Shown: positions 1 to 10,655 of the stretch, piece after piece
Layout: every line of letters begins with the position of its first letter
Position numbering within the stretch: the first letter of the stretch is position 1
Source: Prolixibacteraceae bacterium
Lineage (GTDB): Bacteria > Bacteroidota > Bacteroidia > Bacteroidales > Prolixibacteraceae
Length of the DNA: 13,877 nt
Assembly (NCBI GenBank): GCA_014380255.1
Contig: JACMKG010000358.1
Span: 1-13,877 of the forward strand
Reading direction: 5' to 3'
Notes under the pieces: model-generated
What the model was told of the DNA's origin: nothing
Databases searched by the model: none
What the model saw: the letters and a program-made list of their open reading frames with translations, nothing else
Translations under genes and position numbers: made by a program

Positions 1-1
1 C

Positions 2-514
2 TCGCCCACCCTTTATATTACCTTGGCAGGTATTTTACTGCTGATCTGGTTTACCAGGCATCAAATCAAAGCCAGTGGCATCGCCAAAAAGGTGACCGAC
101 CTGATCAACCAGTTTGCCGAAGGGTTCAAGAGCATTCGTAACATTAAGAACAAGGGCGCTTTTATCTTTCATTCCTTATTTATCTGGTTTTTGTATTACC
201 TGATGCTTTACTGCGTTTTCTTTTCATTTGAGTTTACGTCCCATTTGTCAGCACTGGCCGGATTAACGGTATTTGTCTTAGGTAGCTTTGGGATGGTTGC
301 TCCCGTGCAGGGAGGTATCGGACCATGGCACTTTATGGTATACGAAGCTCTTGCGTTGTATGGCGTCGACAAGGCTGACGGCAAGATATTCGCTTTAGTG
401 GCACATGGCAGCACTACGGTTATGCTGGTTGTATTTGGATTGATAGCCTTAATTGTATTGCCTTTTATCAACGAGAGAAGCGACCGCGAAGTAAAGATTA
501 CAGAAAAAGCATGA
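2..514 (+). CDS. Lysylphosphatidylglycerol synthase TM-region / flippase-like membrane protein, C-terminal part
   Basis: The reading frame is open from the first bases of the window, so the N-terminal part of the protein lies outside. The visible 171 residues hold several hydrophobic segments. There is a membrane helix at the left edge, an aromatic-rich helix pair (near LFIWFLYYLMLYCVFF), a glycine-rich helix, and a last helix before the charged tail NERSDREVKITEKA. The stretch with GSFGMVAPVQGGIGPWH is the most telling part. In the UPF0104/LPG-synthase transmembrane family (PF03706 type) a conserved P-x-x-GGxG motif sits at this place near the C-terminus. The family includes flippase-like and lipid-modifying membrane proteins, but members without the cytosolic transferase domain have no agreed substrate. 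No such domain follows here, because the gene stops after the last helix. A TTG at 23 is only an internal codon and not a likely start. The next gene lies 64 bases downstream on the same strand. Family call is firm; the function is open. Confidence 0.82.
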   Translation, partial: SPTLYITLAGILLLIWFTRHQIKASGIAKKVTDLINQFAEGFKSIRNIKNKGAFIFHSLFIWFLYYLMLYCVFFSFEFTSHLSALAGLTVFVLGSFGMVAPVQGGIGPWHFMVYEALALYGVDKADGKIFALVAHGSTTVMLVVFGLIALIVLPFINERSDREVKITEKA

Positions 515-578
515 GGCCGCTGAAACCTATCGTCTGTCAGTAGTTGTTATTAGTTCAAAAAACGCATTTATAAATCCA

Positions 579-1832
579 TTGAATACCAACCTTTACATAG
601 CACGACGCATATTCTCGGCCAAGGAGAACAAGCAAAACCTTTCGCACAAGATTGTAAACATTGCCCTTTTTGGCATTGTGCTGGGTCTTATTGTGCTCAT
701 CCTGGCAGTCGCCATCGTTACCGGATACAAGTCGGAAGTAGGCAAGAAAGTCATTGGATTTGGCTCTCACCTGCAGATAGTCACCCTTGACACCAACCAA
801 TCATTCGAAACAACGTCCATCTCCGAAAAGCAACCTTTTACCGACGAGCTTTCAACCATTGAAGGCATCAGCCATGTGCAGGTTTTTGCCACCAAGCCGG
901 GCATTATCCGCACCGATGAAGAGATCCACGGAGTGGTCCTTAAAGGTATAGGTCCTGACTTCGACTGGTCGTTTTTCGAAGGAAACAAAATTGCAGGTGA
1001 TATCTTTCAGGTGCAGGATACGGTCAGAAATAACAAAGTATGGGTATCCAAGCAAATGGCTGATCTGCTTAAGTTGAAATTGGGCGACCCTCTGTACATG
1101 TTCTTTTATGACCCTACCGAAACCCTTCCCCGCCAACGCAGATTCGAACTGGCAGGAATCTATAAAACAAGCCTGGAAGAGTTCGACCGCATGTTCGTTT
1201 TGGTTGACATCAATCATATCCGAAGACTGAACAACTGGGAGAACGATCAGGTAAGTGGCTTTGAAATCTTTGTCAAGGATTTTAAAAATATTTCCAATCA
1301 GGAAAGGGCCGTCAATAACCTCTTGTTAAGATATACCACGCCCGAAAGCCCCGTTTTGCAGGTGGTAAGTATCAAGGAGAAATATGCCCATATATTCGAC
1401 TGGCTTGGGCTTCTGGATATGAATGTATGGGTAATCCTCACGCTGATGATATTGGTGGCTGGCTTCAACATGGTTTCAAGCCTGTTGGTTATTATCCTTG
1501 AACGCACCCAGATGATCGGGATCCTAAAGTCACTTGGCGCTCACAACTGGAGCATCCGTAAGGTGTTTCTTTACTTCTCGGTGATGATGATCATCAAAGC
1601 CCTCATCTGGGGCAACCTGATTGGAATAGGCATCTGCCTTATCCAGCAATACACGCATGTACTGAAACTGGATCCTACGTCTTATTATCTGGAATATGTA
1701 CCTGTAAACCTGAGAATCTGGCATCTTGTTCTGCTTAACGTAGGTACGGTTGTAATTACGATGCTCATGCTGCTCATTCCCTCCTATTTCATTACCAAGG
1801 TATCACCCGAAAAAACAATCCGATTCGAGTAG
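579..1832 (+). CDS. LolC/LolE-like ABC transporter permease (MacB-like domain plus FtsX domain)
   Basis: This 417-residue inner-membrane protein has the layout of lipoprotein-releasing permeases. There is one N-terminal helix (about 25-49), a large periplasmic domain (about 50-280), and three C-terminal helices (about 283-307, 330-356, 381-403). The FtsX signature ERTQMIGILKSLGA follows the second helix at 308-321, and the protein ends in the typical SPEKTIRFE. In the known system LolC/E work with the ATPase LolD to pull lipoproteins from the inner membrane and hand them to LolA. No ATPase gene is visible here, so the partner must be encoded elsewhere. The start is a TTG: the sequence MNTNLYIARRIF that follows is how Bacteroidota members of this family usually begin, and no ATG lies in frame just upstream. 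No good ribosome site is seen. It could serve another substrate than lipoproteins; sequence alone does not separate these. Confidence 0.88.
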   Translation: MNTNLYIARRIFSAKENKQNLSHKIVNIALFGIVLGLIVLILAVAIVTGYKSEVGKKVIGFGSHLQIVTLDTNQSFETTSISEKQPFTDELSTIEGISHVQVFATKPGIIRTDEEIHGVVLKGIGPDFDWSFFEGNKIAGDIFQVQDTVRNNKVWVSKQMADLLKLKLGDPLYMFFYDPTETLPRQRRFELAGIYKTSLEEFDRMFVLVDINHIRRLNNWENDQVSGFEIFVKDFKNISNQERAVNNLLLRYTTPESPVLQVVSIKEKYAHIFDWLGLLDMNVWVILTLMILVAGFNMVSSLLVIILERTQMIGILKSLGAHNWSIRKVFLYFSVMMIIKALIWGNLIGIGICLIQQYTHVLKLDPTSYYLEYVPVNLRIWHLVLLNVGTVVITMLMLLIPSYFITKVSPEKTIRFE

Positions 1833-1944
1833 AGATAAGCAATTTAACTTATTCATCCAAAATGATTTGACGCAATTAGTCTACGGTAACCTGCCTTTAA
1901 AATCAGAAGCAGAATGATTTTCTTGCCTTTTTATATCTGTTCGC

Positions 1945-1987
1945 CCTTTAAATTCGTTAAATTTATAGCAGAATAAAAATTTAAAGG
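1945..1987. repeat. Perfect 10-base inverted repeat before the Nudix gene
   Basis: CCTTTAAATT at 1945-1954 is answered by its exact reverse complement AATTTAAAGG at 1978-1987, with 23 bases between. The right arm contains the AAAGG that would serve as ribosome-binding site for the ATG at 1994. Pairing of the arms in the mRNA could hide that site, or the arms could be an operator. The sequence is AT-rich, so chance is not excluded. Confidence 0.5.
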
Positions 1988-1993
1988 TAAAGA

Positions 1994-2650
1994 ATGTATT
2001 CATCGTTTTTAACTTATCTGAAAGAGGCTTTACATGAAGGGTTATCGGGAGTAGAGGCTCATCAGAAGATGCTCCCCCCGGGGCGGCGCCTGAAAACTCA
2101 TGAAAATGAACTTTCATTGGTCAAACCGAGCAGTGTCCTGTTGCTCCTGTATCCGGAAGGTGATCAAATTTTTATCTGCCTTATTAAACGCCCTTCCACC
2201 ATGAAACACCATCCGGGACAAATCAGTTTCCCCGGAGGGAAAGTTGAAAAGGAGGATACTTCAGTCGAGATGACAGCCATACGGGAAGCCCAGGAAGAAG
2301 TGGGTATCGACCCTTCTTACATCCGGATCATCGGCAAGCTGTCTGAATTATATGTGGAGGTGAGTAAATTCCTGATCCATCCTTTTCTGGCATGGACTGA
2401 CCATAAACCCAACTTCCTGGTAAACAAGGCCGAGGTGGAGGAACTGATTTTATTCCCGTTAAGCGATTTTGTAGCCAATGAAACGATTATGGAAACCGAT
2501 CTGGACACCATCACCGGTCGGCTTCGCATCCGCTATTACCCTTTCAACAGCCAGATCATCTGGGGAGCTACGGCCATGATCTTATCCGAGCTGATTGAAA
2601 TCCTGAAAAAAATTCAAGGTCGTCCATTATCCCTGGGTTCAAAGGGTTGA
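1994..2650 (+). CDS. Nudix hydrolase, coenzyme A pyrophosphatase (NudL) type
   Basis: The 218-residue protein carries a Nudix box at about 82-105 ending in REAQEEVGI, which supplies the metal-binding glutamates. Directly before it is the stretch IKRPSTMKHHPGQISFPGG (64-82). This resembles the conserved region that marks the CoA pyrophosphatase subfamily, as in E. coli NudL. As in NudL, the box has Asp where the general Nudix pattern has its first Glu, and one extra residue before the REx2EE part. Such enzymes split coenzyme A or its derivatives into 3',5'-ADP and phosphopantetheine in the cytosol. Length fits the family (about 190-220). The ATG is preceded by AAAGGTAAAG. The gene stands alone, 161 bases after the permease gene and convergent with the porin gene. 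The substrate is inferred from the subfamily motif and not proven. Confidence 0.87.
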   Translation: MYSSFLTYLKEALHEGLSGVEAHQKMLPPGRRLKTHENELSLVKPSSVLLLLYPEGDQIFICLIKRPSTMKHHPGQISFPGGKVEKEDTSVEMTAIREAQEEVGIDPSYIRIIGKLSELYVEVSKFLIHPFLAWTDHKPNFLVNKAEVEELILFPLSDFVANETIMETDLDTITGRLRIRYYPFNSQIIWGATAMILSELIEILKKIQGRPLSLGSKG

Positions 2651-2734
2651 TGGATTGCAGCTCTAATCTCCCCTGTCTCGATTTTTGTTTCTTATTCGGT
2701 ACTGAATATTCTATTTCCTTTTTGATTACGACTT

Positions 2735-2764
2735 CAGGTTTTGTGTGATCAGGCATAAAACCTG
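2735..2764. repeat. 8-base inverted repeat, possible weak hairpin
   Basis: CAGGTTTT at 2735-2742 pairs exactly with AAAACCTG at 2757-2764, leaving a 14-base loop that contains the palindrome TGATCA. It lies 85 bases past the Nudix stop codon. No T-run follows, so a role as terminator is doubtful. Confidence 0.35.
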
Positions 2765-2924
2765 TGGATACAATGTTTCAGGTTGCTTCTGATTGTGCTG
2801 AATAAAGTTTGAAGGACTGTTCATCCGCATTGGCGGAAAGGATTGAATTTTGTTGATCAAAAGCAAAAGGTGATTAAGGGTCCAGGCCTCTCTTTTTAAT
2901 CTGCAAATGAAATTCCGTGGTCAA

Positions 2925-3025
2925 AAGCTCTATATTAGCTCTATATTAACTCTATGCAGGGGCTAACTGTAATTTTCAAAATTATAGCCTAGACATAGGC
3001 CTAATATAGACCTAACATAGAGTTT
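2925..3025. repeat. Large imperfect hairpin whose arms are 11-base tandem repeats
   Basis: The left arm reads as three units in an 11-base register: CTCTATATTAG (2928-2938), CTCTATATTAA (2939-2949) and CTCTATGCAGG (2950-2960). Read on the opposite strand, the right arm gives CTCTATGTTAG (3022-3012) and GTCTATATTAG (3011-3001), then a related unit at 3000-2988. Pairing positions that add up to 5950 gives about 30 pairs out of 38 from 2928/3022 to 2965/2985. The breaks are single mismatches at 2934 and 2939, a pair at 2949-2950, and a 4 by 4 internal loop near 2957-2960. The inner GGCTA/TAGCC pairs perfectly. After a 4-base bulge (2966-2969) the core TAATTTTCAAAATTA (2970-2984) is itself a palindrome. 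No coding frame crosses it. It could be a dispersed intergenic element, a multi-site operator, or a structured RNA. Confidence 0.75.
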
Positions 3026-3140
3026 GTGGCTATGGCAGGTTATTGGTTTAAAGAAATCCTGTGAAAGGCCTTTGGATGATGCATTCTTATTATAAATCAA
3101 GCGGAAAACCTGGGGAGATCTGATTGTTTAAAGTTTGATA

Positions 3141-3163
3141 TTTATCCTGAATGCTTGGATAAA
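3141..3163. repeat. 7-base inverted repeat, small hairpin
   Basis: TTTATCC at 3141-3147 pairs exactly with GGATAAA at 3157-3163 around a 9-base loop. It is AT-rich and has no clear T-run on either strand. It lies 178 bases beyond the stop codon of the porin gene, so it is a poor candidate for its terminator. Confidence 0.3.
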
Positions 3164-3340
3164 AGGAACTGAAGGATTGATCCCGAATTCTCGGAAATGA
3201 AAGACTGAATACCGACCACTTTTCCCTGGAAACGGATTCATGGCAAATGAATAGAAGGTTTTCTAAAAAGGATGTGACTGGTTAATCGCACCCGTTGGAA
3301 AATGAAGGCAGGTGAATATAAATAACCGTTTTTGAATTGA

Positions 3341-5329
3341 TTAGTCGTAGAACGACCAGGCAACACCAATTCTGAATGTGCGGCGGTAATACGGGTGTTC
3401 GGGGGCAGAATAAAAGTTATCACCCACCAACCCCGAGGCGGCATTCATCATCTTAAAATAAAAACGGGTACGTTTAAGCTTCAGGTTCACATGTAAATCG
3501 ATAAATGGGTAATTTCCCAGTTCCTGCTCGTTCTGAAGGTAAAAACGGGCTGTTCCCGGCTGGTAAGCATCGGCAAAGTAACTGGTACTGTAACGGGTAT
3601 CAATACCTAGCTGGGTATACATTACTTTTGATAGAACGGTGCGGTAATTCATGCTTATAAATCCGGCCATCGAGGGCAGATGAATATATCGGTCGTTACT
3701 CGCTTTTTGGGCGAGCAGTTGTGTACGTATGAGCCAGTGCTTGCTTTCAAAATCCTTATTCAGGTAAGCTGAAAGAATCATCAGTTCATTGCTTGCCTGG
3801 GTAGGCAATGCTTCTTCATTGTTGTAGATGTAATTTCCGATCAGTGCATAATTGGCTCCAATAGTCGCTTTATACTGCTGCGAATTGAGGCTTCCACCAA
3901 TACGCACTTCATTGATGTTATCAAAGTTATTGCGCCATTTAAAATGATTGGAGTAAAAATACTGGTCGTAATAGTCGGGCACCAGGGTTTTAACACTCGC
4001 CTCAACGCGCAGGCTGGTAGTATCGCGTTTTATGCGCAAAGGCTTGTTGACGGCTCCCGACAATTCAGTCTGCCCTGAACGGTAACCGGTAATGTAGATA
4101 CGCCCGTCAGCTTCCCACTGCCAGAATTTTCCTTCATTTCTGAAAATACCTCCTCCAACAAACGTATTGGATTGTTTATCGGGATAGTATTCACCCGGCA
4201 TGGAAAAGCGATACCAAAGCTGATCATTTCCTATGTAGGCCCGTTTACCAAACGTGTACTTACGGTCGGGCGCTTCATAAACCTTGATCTGAAAGATGTT
4301 GGTCAGCCTGGAGTATCTGGTGCTATCCACAGTGAGCGTATCGTTAAACATATTTTGAAAGAAGGTACTGTCGTTCAGTTCGCTTCTAAAGGTGCGTTTG
4401 TTACCTGAAAATTCAAGCTGATGAATAAAACCCACGCGGGGGATAAAAGCTTCGACTATATACTCGGCACTGTCAGCCTCAACGGTTTTGCCCACCCTGT
4501 ATTCATTGGTGGTGATAAAAGTGTTGTTATGCAGTTTGTTGCCCGTTCCTTCCATCCTGACCAGGAATTCTTCGGTTTTGTTATCATTCAAGGTTTGCCC
4601 CGGGTTTAATTCAACCCCTCCGTTATCCTGAGTCTGCAAGCGGTTAAAAATAAGATTTGTATGAGACAGGAAGGTATTGGAATTATAAGAGGAAACAATC
4701 CCGATGTTATGGAATTTATTTTCCTGCCGGGCATACTGCCCCTGAGATTTGGTTTGATTGTAGATGAATTCAAAATTCAACTTTTGATTGATGTTTTGTG
4801 AATGAATCACGTTGAACCGAGTTTCATTTTTGGAACTCCTGTTTTCACTCTGGGTATAATCAAGTACCGAATAAGGAGTGGTGGTATTAAAATACTGAAT
4901 CTGGGAGGGCATGAGCCAGTACGCATCGAATGAACGGGCGAAGTAGAAATCGGAGTTGAATGTGCGTTTAAAGAAATCGTTGCTTTGGTAGGCACCCCCG
5001 TTGTTACCGGTAAAAGTATTGCTGATGCTCCGTTTTTCAAACGGATGATAGACGTGAAAGAACGTAAGGGCGGTATCCAATTCCGATGGCCTTACCCCTG
5101 CACCCTGATCATCCAATTGCCACACCCGGATGACCGATGGAATACTCGGTTTTTTCGTCTCTTTACCCTCTTTGTCTTCTTCTCCGGGTATAACTTCAGT
5201 ATCTGAAGGTTGACCATTGTTTCCACCAATAGAACGTCCTGAAGAGTTTCCTTCAGGTCTGAACTGTGCATTTGCCTGAATACCAATCAGAAACGCAGCT
5301 ATAAGTATGTAGATATATTTTCCTGACAT
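3341..5329 (-). CDS. Bacteroidota putative porin (outer-membrane beta-barrel)
   Basis: The start is taken at the ATG at 5329, giving 662 residues, because the protein then opens with a textbook signal peptide: MSGKY, a hydrophobic core IYILIAAFLIGI, and a cleavage site QANA|Q. The frame runs 21 codons further upstream (to 5392), but that would bury the signal peptide. After a low-complexity linker rich in Gly, Glu, Lys and Pro (about 25-65), there is an N-terminal segment with DTALTFFHVYHPFEKRS and FTGNNGGAYQSNDFFKR. This is the hallmark of the Bacteroidota 'putative porin' family (PF14121 type). The rest alternates aromatic and polar residues as in barrel strands and ends in an aromatic terminal strand (RIGVAWSFYD). 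It should sit in the outer membrane. The family name reflects predicted fold, and transport has not been shown for most members. It is transcribed alone, divergent from parE. Confidence 0.85.
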   Translation of the reverse strand: MSGKYIYILIAAFLIGIQANAQFRPEGNSSGRSIGGNNGQPSDTEVIPGEEDKEGKETKKPSIPSVIRVWQLDDQGAGVRPSELDTALTFFHVYHPFEKRSISNTFTGNNGGAYQSNDFFKRTFNSDFYFARSFDAYWLMPSQIQYFNTTTPYSVLDYTQSENRSSKNETRFNVIHSQNINQKLNFEFIYNQTKSQGQYARQENKFHNIGIVSSYNSNTFLSHTNLIFNRLQTQDNGGVELNPGQTLNDNKTEEFLVRMEGTGNKLHNNTFITTNEYRVGKTVEADSAEYIVEAFIPRVGFIHQLEFSGNKRTFRSELNDSTFFQNMFNDTLTVDSTRYSRLTNIFQIKVYEAPDRKYTFGKRAYIGNDQLWYRFSMPGEYYPDKQSNTFVGGGIFRNEGKFWQWEADGRIYITGYRSGQTELSGAVNKPLRIKRDTTSLRVEASVKTLVPDYYDQYFYSNHFKWRNNFDNINEVRIGGSLNSQQYKATIGANYALIGNYIYNNEEALPTQASNELMILSAYLNKDFESKHWLIRTQLLAQKASNDRYIHLPSMAGFISMNYRTVLSKVMYTQLGIDTRYSTSYFADAYQPGTARFYLQNEQELGNYPFIDLHVNLKLKRTRFYFKMMNAASGLVGDNFYSAPEHPYYRRTFRIGVAWSFYD

Positions 5330-5336
5330 GTTGGCG

Positions 5337-5367
5337 CAAAGATAATTAAATATAAACCTCCTATCAA
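5337..5367 (-). promoter_or_regulatory. Bacteroidota-type promoter of the porin gene
   Basis: Read on the minus strand, TATCTTTG (5344-5337) matches the TAnnTTTG -7 box used by the primary sigma factor of this phylum. A TTG (5367-5365) lies 20 bases upstream, where the -33 TTTG box is expected. The box ends only 7 bases before the ATG at 5329, so the transcript would have almost no leader. A match by chance in AT-rich DNA remains possible. Confidence 0.45.
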
Positions 5368-5533
5368 CATTCATTCCATAAAAGAAAAGCACAAAAAATC
5401 ACATCCTTTTTGCAATAAAATCAGCTGTGAACCAATGAGATATCAGGTTTTATTACTATTTTTGGGCTCCTTGAAAATTAGAATTCTCAATTAAGTTTTC
5501 AACCATAAATTGTTAGTTATTGGTTGGACATAA

Positions 5534-5568
5534 TTTAGTAGAATCCACTATTGTTTTAATTATATTTG
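5534..5568 (+). promoter_or_regulatory. Bacteroidota-type promoter of parE
   Basis: TATATTTG at 5561-5568 is an exact TAnnTTTG -7 box, 20 bases before the parE ATG. The best -33 candidate is a TTTA at 5534-5537 with a 23-base spacer, a weak match. The implied leader of about 15 bases is A-rich and has no Shine-Dalgarno site, as is common in this phylum. Confidence 0.5.
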
Positions 5569-5588
5569 TTGCAAATTGAAAAAAAGAT

Positions 5589-7421
5589 ATGATATCGAAT
5601 TACGATGAAGGTTCAATAAAAACACTTGACTGGCAAGAACATATACGGCGGCGTCCGGGCATGTACATTGGCAAATTGGGCGATGGCACGGCTGCTGATG
5701 ATGGGATTTATGTTCTATTGAAGGAAGTGGTTGATAATTCCATCGATGAATTTATGATGGGTAACGGAAAAAAGATCGAAGTGCGGGTCAGCGATGAGCT
5801 GGTGACCGTGCGTGATTTCGGTCGTGGTATTCCGCTGGGCAAGCTATTGGATGTGGCCTCGAAGATGAATACAGGAGCTAAGTATGATTCTGAGGTGTTT
5901 AAGAAATCGGTTGGTTTAAATGGTGTTGGTATCAAAGCTGTGAATGCTTTATCGAGCCATTTTGTGATCAAATCGTTCCGCGATGGGGAGATGAAAGAAA
6001 TACACTTCAGCGGAGGTCTTGTAAAAGACGAAAAAGATGTGGTGGAAACCGATCAGCCAAACGGCACCCATGTGGCTTTCACCCCTGACTCGTCGATCTT
6101 CAAGGGCTACCATTACATTGCTGATTTTGTCATCAATATGATGAAGACCTATTCATTCCTGAATGCAGGACTGGTGATGGAGTTCAACGGTGAGAAGTAT
6201 CATTCAAGGAACGGGTTGCGCGATTTGCTGGAAGAATACCAGGAATCGGAGTCTCTGTATCCGGTTATTCACTTAAAAGGTACTGACATTGAAGTGGCCA
6301 TTACCCACGGCAACCAGTATGGTGAAGATTACTATTCGTTTGTAAACGGGCAGCATACCACCCAAGGCGGTACTCACCTGATAGCTTTCCGCGAGGCTAT
6401 TGTCAAGACTATCCGCGATTTCTACAAAAAGGATTTTGATCCTTCAGATATCAGGGCTTCCATTGTGGCAGCTATCAGCATTAAGGTAGAGGAGCCGGTC
6501 TTTGAATCGCAAACCAAAACAAAACTTGGATCGAAGGACATTGGCCCCGACGGCCCCTCGGTGAGAAACTTTGTTGCCAACTTTGTTCAAAAGGAACTAG
6601 ATAATTACCTGCATAAGAATCCTGATGTATCCGAGGTACTATTGAGAAGAATCCAGGAATCGGAACGCGAACGTAAGGCTATATCAGGAATCAAGAAACT
6701 GGCCAAGCAGCGTGCCAAGAAAGCCAACCTGCACAACCGTAAACTGCGCGACTGCCGGGTTCACCTGAACAGCACACACGAGGCACGAGAGAATTCTTCC
6801 CTGTTTATTACCGAAGGAGATTCAGCGAGCGGATCGATCACCAAGTCGCGGGATGTGAATTTACAGGCCGTATTCAGTTTAAAAGGCAAGCCGCTCAACA
6901 CCTATGGCTTGACAAAAAAGGTGGTATATGAAAACGAGGAGTTCAACTTGTTGCAGGCTGCCCTTAATATTGAAGAGAGCATGGATGACCTTCGCTACAA
7001 CAAAGTGATTATAGCAACCGATGCCGATGTCGACGGGATGCATATACGTCTGCTGCTTATTACCTTTTTTCTGCAGTTCTTCCCTGAAGTAATCCGCAGG
7101 GGCCATTTATATATCTTCCAGACCCCGCTGTTCAGGGTAAGGAACAAGAAGGTTACTTATTACTGTTATTCAGAAGAAGAACGCGTCACGGCCATTCAGA
7201 AGCTGGGAAAAACAGCTGAGATTACCCGGTTCAAAGGATTGGGTGAGATTTCTCCGGATGAGTTTAAAAACTTCATAGGCCCGGATATACGCCTTGACCC
7301 TATTCTGATGAAAAAGCATGAATCGGTTCCGCAGATGCTTGAGTTTTACATGGGAAAGAATACTCCCGAACGCCAGGATTTTATCATTGATAATTTGTAT
7401 GTCGAGAAGGATGTGGTTTAG
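5589..7421 (+). CDS. parE: DNA topoisomerase IV subunit B (ATPase/TOPRIM)
   Basis: This 610-residue protein is the ATP-driven subunit of a type IIA topoisomerase. The GHKL ATPase domain shows [10 protein letters not shown] (45-54) with the catalytic Glu and Mg-binding Asn, DFGRGIP (76-82), and [14 protein letters not shown] (109-122). The transducer domain follows, with QTKTKLG at 308-314 contacting the ATP phosphates. The TOPRIM domain has EGDSASGS (409-416), DADVDGMHI (478-486) and FKGLGE (548-553). Length and details (EGDSASGS in place of GyrB's EGDSAGGS) fit the Bacteroidota ParE group and not GyrB, and the adjacent subunit A gene supports this. ParE and ParC form an A2B2 enzyme that unlinks daughter chromosomes. 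DFGRGIP has Phe where most members have Asn. I believe this position is commonly aromatic in this phylum's ParE. The ATG follows an A-run with no Shine-Dalgarno site. Confidence 0.92.
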   Translation: MISNYDEGSIKTLDWQEHIRRRPGMYIGKLGDGTAADDGIYVLLKEVVDNSIDEFMMGNGKKIEVRVSDELVTVRDFGRGIPLGKLLDVASKMNTGAKYDSEVFKKSVGLNGVGIKAVNALSSHFVIKSFRDGEMKEIHFSGGLVKDEKDVVETDQPNGTHVAFTPDSSIFKGYHYIADFVINMMKTYSFLNAGLVMEFNGEKYHSRNGLRDLLEEYQESESLYPVIHLKGTDIEVAITHGNQYGEDYYSFVNGQHTTQGGTHLIAFREAIVKTIRDFYKKDFDPSDIRASIVAAISIKVEEPVFESQTKTKLGSKDIGPDGPSVRNFVANFVQKELDNYLHKNPDVSEVLLRRIQESERERKAISGIKKLAKQRAKKANLHNRKLRDCRVHLNSTHEARENSSLFITEGDSASGSITKSRDVNLQAVFSLKGKPLNTYGLTKKVVYENEEFNLLQAALNIEESMDDLRYNKVIIATDADVDGMHIRLLLITFFLQFFPEVIRRGHLYIFQTPLFRVRNKKVTYYCYSEEERVTAIQKLGKTAEITRFKGLGEISPDEFKNFIGPDIRLDPILMKKHESVPQMLEFYMGKNTPERQDFIIDNLYVEKDVV

Positions 7422-7479
7422 TCATTACTTTTCGAAAGTAGATGGGTACATTTCACGCAGAACGAAATATTTTGATTTG

Positions 7480-7485
7480 AAGGAG
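7480..7485 (+). promoter_or_regulatory. Shine-Dalgarno site of parC
   Basis: AAGGAG lies 5 bases before the parC ATG at 7491. Most other genes in the window lack such a site, so parC stands out and this start is well supported. Confidence 0.6.
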
Positions 7486-7490
7486 TAAAG

Positions 7491-10124
<2,634 letters not shown>

Positions 10125-10148
10125 TTCTTGATCCTTTTACGCTCATCT

Positions 10149-10655
10149 ATGAGAATATACCTGATTGGCTATATGGGTTGCGGAAAATCAACCCTGGGGA
10201 AGAAACTGGCGGCCCTTTTAGATCTCTCTTTCATTGATCTGGATACTTTCCTGGAAGAGAAATATTTCAGGACCATCCCCCAGATCTTTGCTGAAGAAGG
10301 GGAAGCCGGGTTCCGCCAGAAAGAGCAAAAGGTACTTCACGAAGTAGCTGCTTTTGATAATATAGTAGTGGCAACCGGTGGTGGAGCACCTTGTTTTTTC
10401 GATAACATGGAAGTGATGAACAATTCAGGTTTCTGTTTTTTCCTGGATGTTGATACTCCTTCCCTGGTAAAACGACTGGTTCATGCCAAAACGGAGCGCC
10501 CCATTATAAAAGGAAAATCAGCGGAAGAGCTGCATCAGTTTATTGAAGATATGATGCAAAAAAGACGTCCTTTCTATGAGAAGGCCCGGCACATCCTCAA
10601 AGGCAGTGAAATTAAACCTGAACAGGTACTCCAATTGATGGAAGGTAAAAGGTAA
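10149..10655 (+). CDS. aroK: Shikimate kinase
   Basis: Shikimate kinase phosphorylates shikimate at the 3-hydroxyl with ATP, the fifth step toward chorismate and aromatic amino acids. With the ATG at 10149 the product has 168 residues, the usual size. An upstream in-frame TTG at 10128 would add seven residues before the P-loop strand and is less likely. Visible landmarks are the Walker A loop GYMGCGKST (7-15), the substrate-binding Asp pair in IDLD (29-32), FRQKE (55-59) with the shikimate-contacting Arg, GGG (77-79), the lid arginine in ERPII (116-120), and RRPFY (139-143). All key residues are present. The gene begins 24 bases after parC with no promoter-like box between, so it is probably co-transcribed. 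Its last codons (GGT AAA AGG TAA) lie where the flanking AT-rich inverted repeat begins, so the final residues may derive from that repeat. Confidence 0.92.
   Translation: MRIYLIGYMGCGKSTLGKKLAALLDLSFIDLDTFLEEKYFRTIPQIFAEEGEAGFRQKEQKVLHEVAAFDNIVVATGGGAPCFFDNMEVMNNSGFCFFLDVDTPSLVKRLVHAKTERPIIKGKSAEELHQFIEDMMQKRRPFYEKARHILKGSEIKPEQVLQLMEGKR

Larger units (their letters stand above)
2651..3340. other. 690-base gene-free stretch between convergent genes
   Basis: Neither strand shows a reading frame with recognisable protein features, and I find no tRNA-like arm or other RNA gene. The stretch holds three inverted repeats, listed separately: a small one near 2735-2764, a large hairpin of 11-base repeats at 2925-3025, and a small one at 3141-3163. 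None has the GC-rich stem followed by a T-run of a textbook terminator, although both flanking genes must end transcription here. The length is unusual against the tight spacing elsewhere in the window. Confidence 0.7.

Noticed and set aside
537..560. Remnant of a GTTATTAGT-type intergenic repeat before the permease gene
   Set aside because: The stretch is too short and degenerate to show repetition within the window.
852..1217. A 121-residue minus-strand reading frame inside the permease gene
   Set aside because: Its protein has no recognisable domain, and the plus-strand frame is clearly the LolC/E-like permease.
2928..3022. A short CRISPR array, because similar units repeat in a row
   Set aside because: The units are only 11 bases and directly adjacent with no spacers, and the two halves are mirror images. 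No cas gene is near.
5330..5392. Longer porin reading frame starting at 5392
   Set aside because: The extra 21 residues would sit before the signal peptide and remove a normal export signal. The ATG at 5329 gives a standard one.
5471..5500. Operator-like palindrome TTAGAATTCTCAA in the divergent promoter region
   Set aside because: It is imperfect, AT-rich, and not aligned with either promoter box. Chance is a fair explanation.
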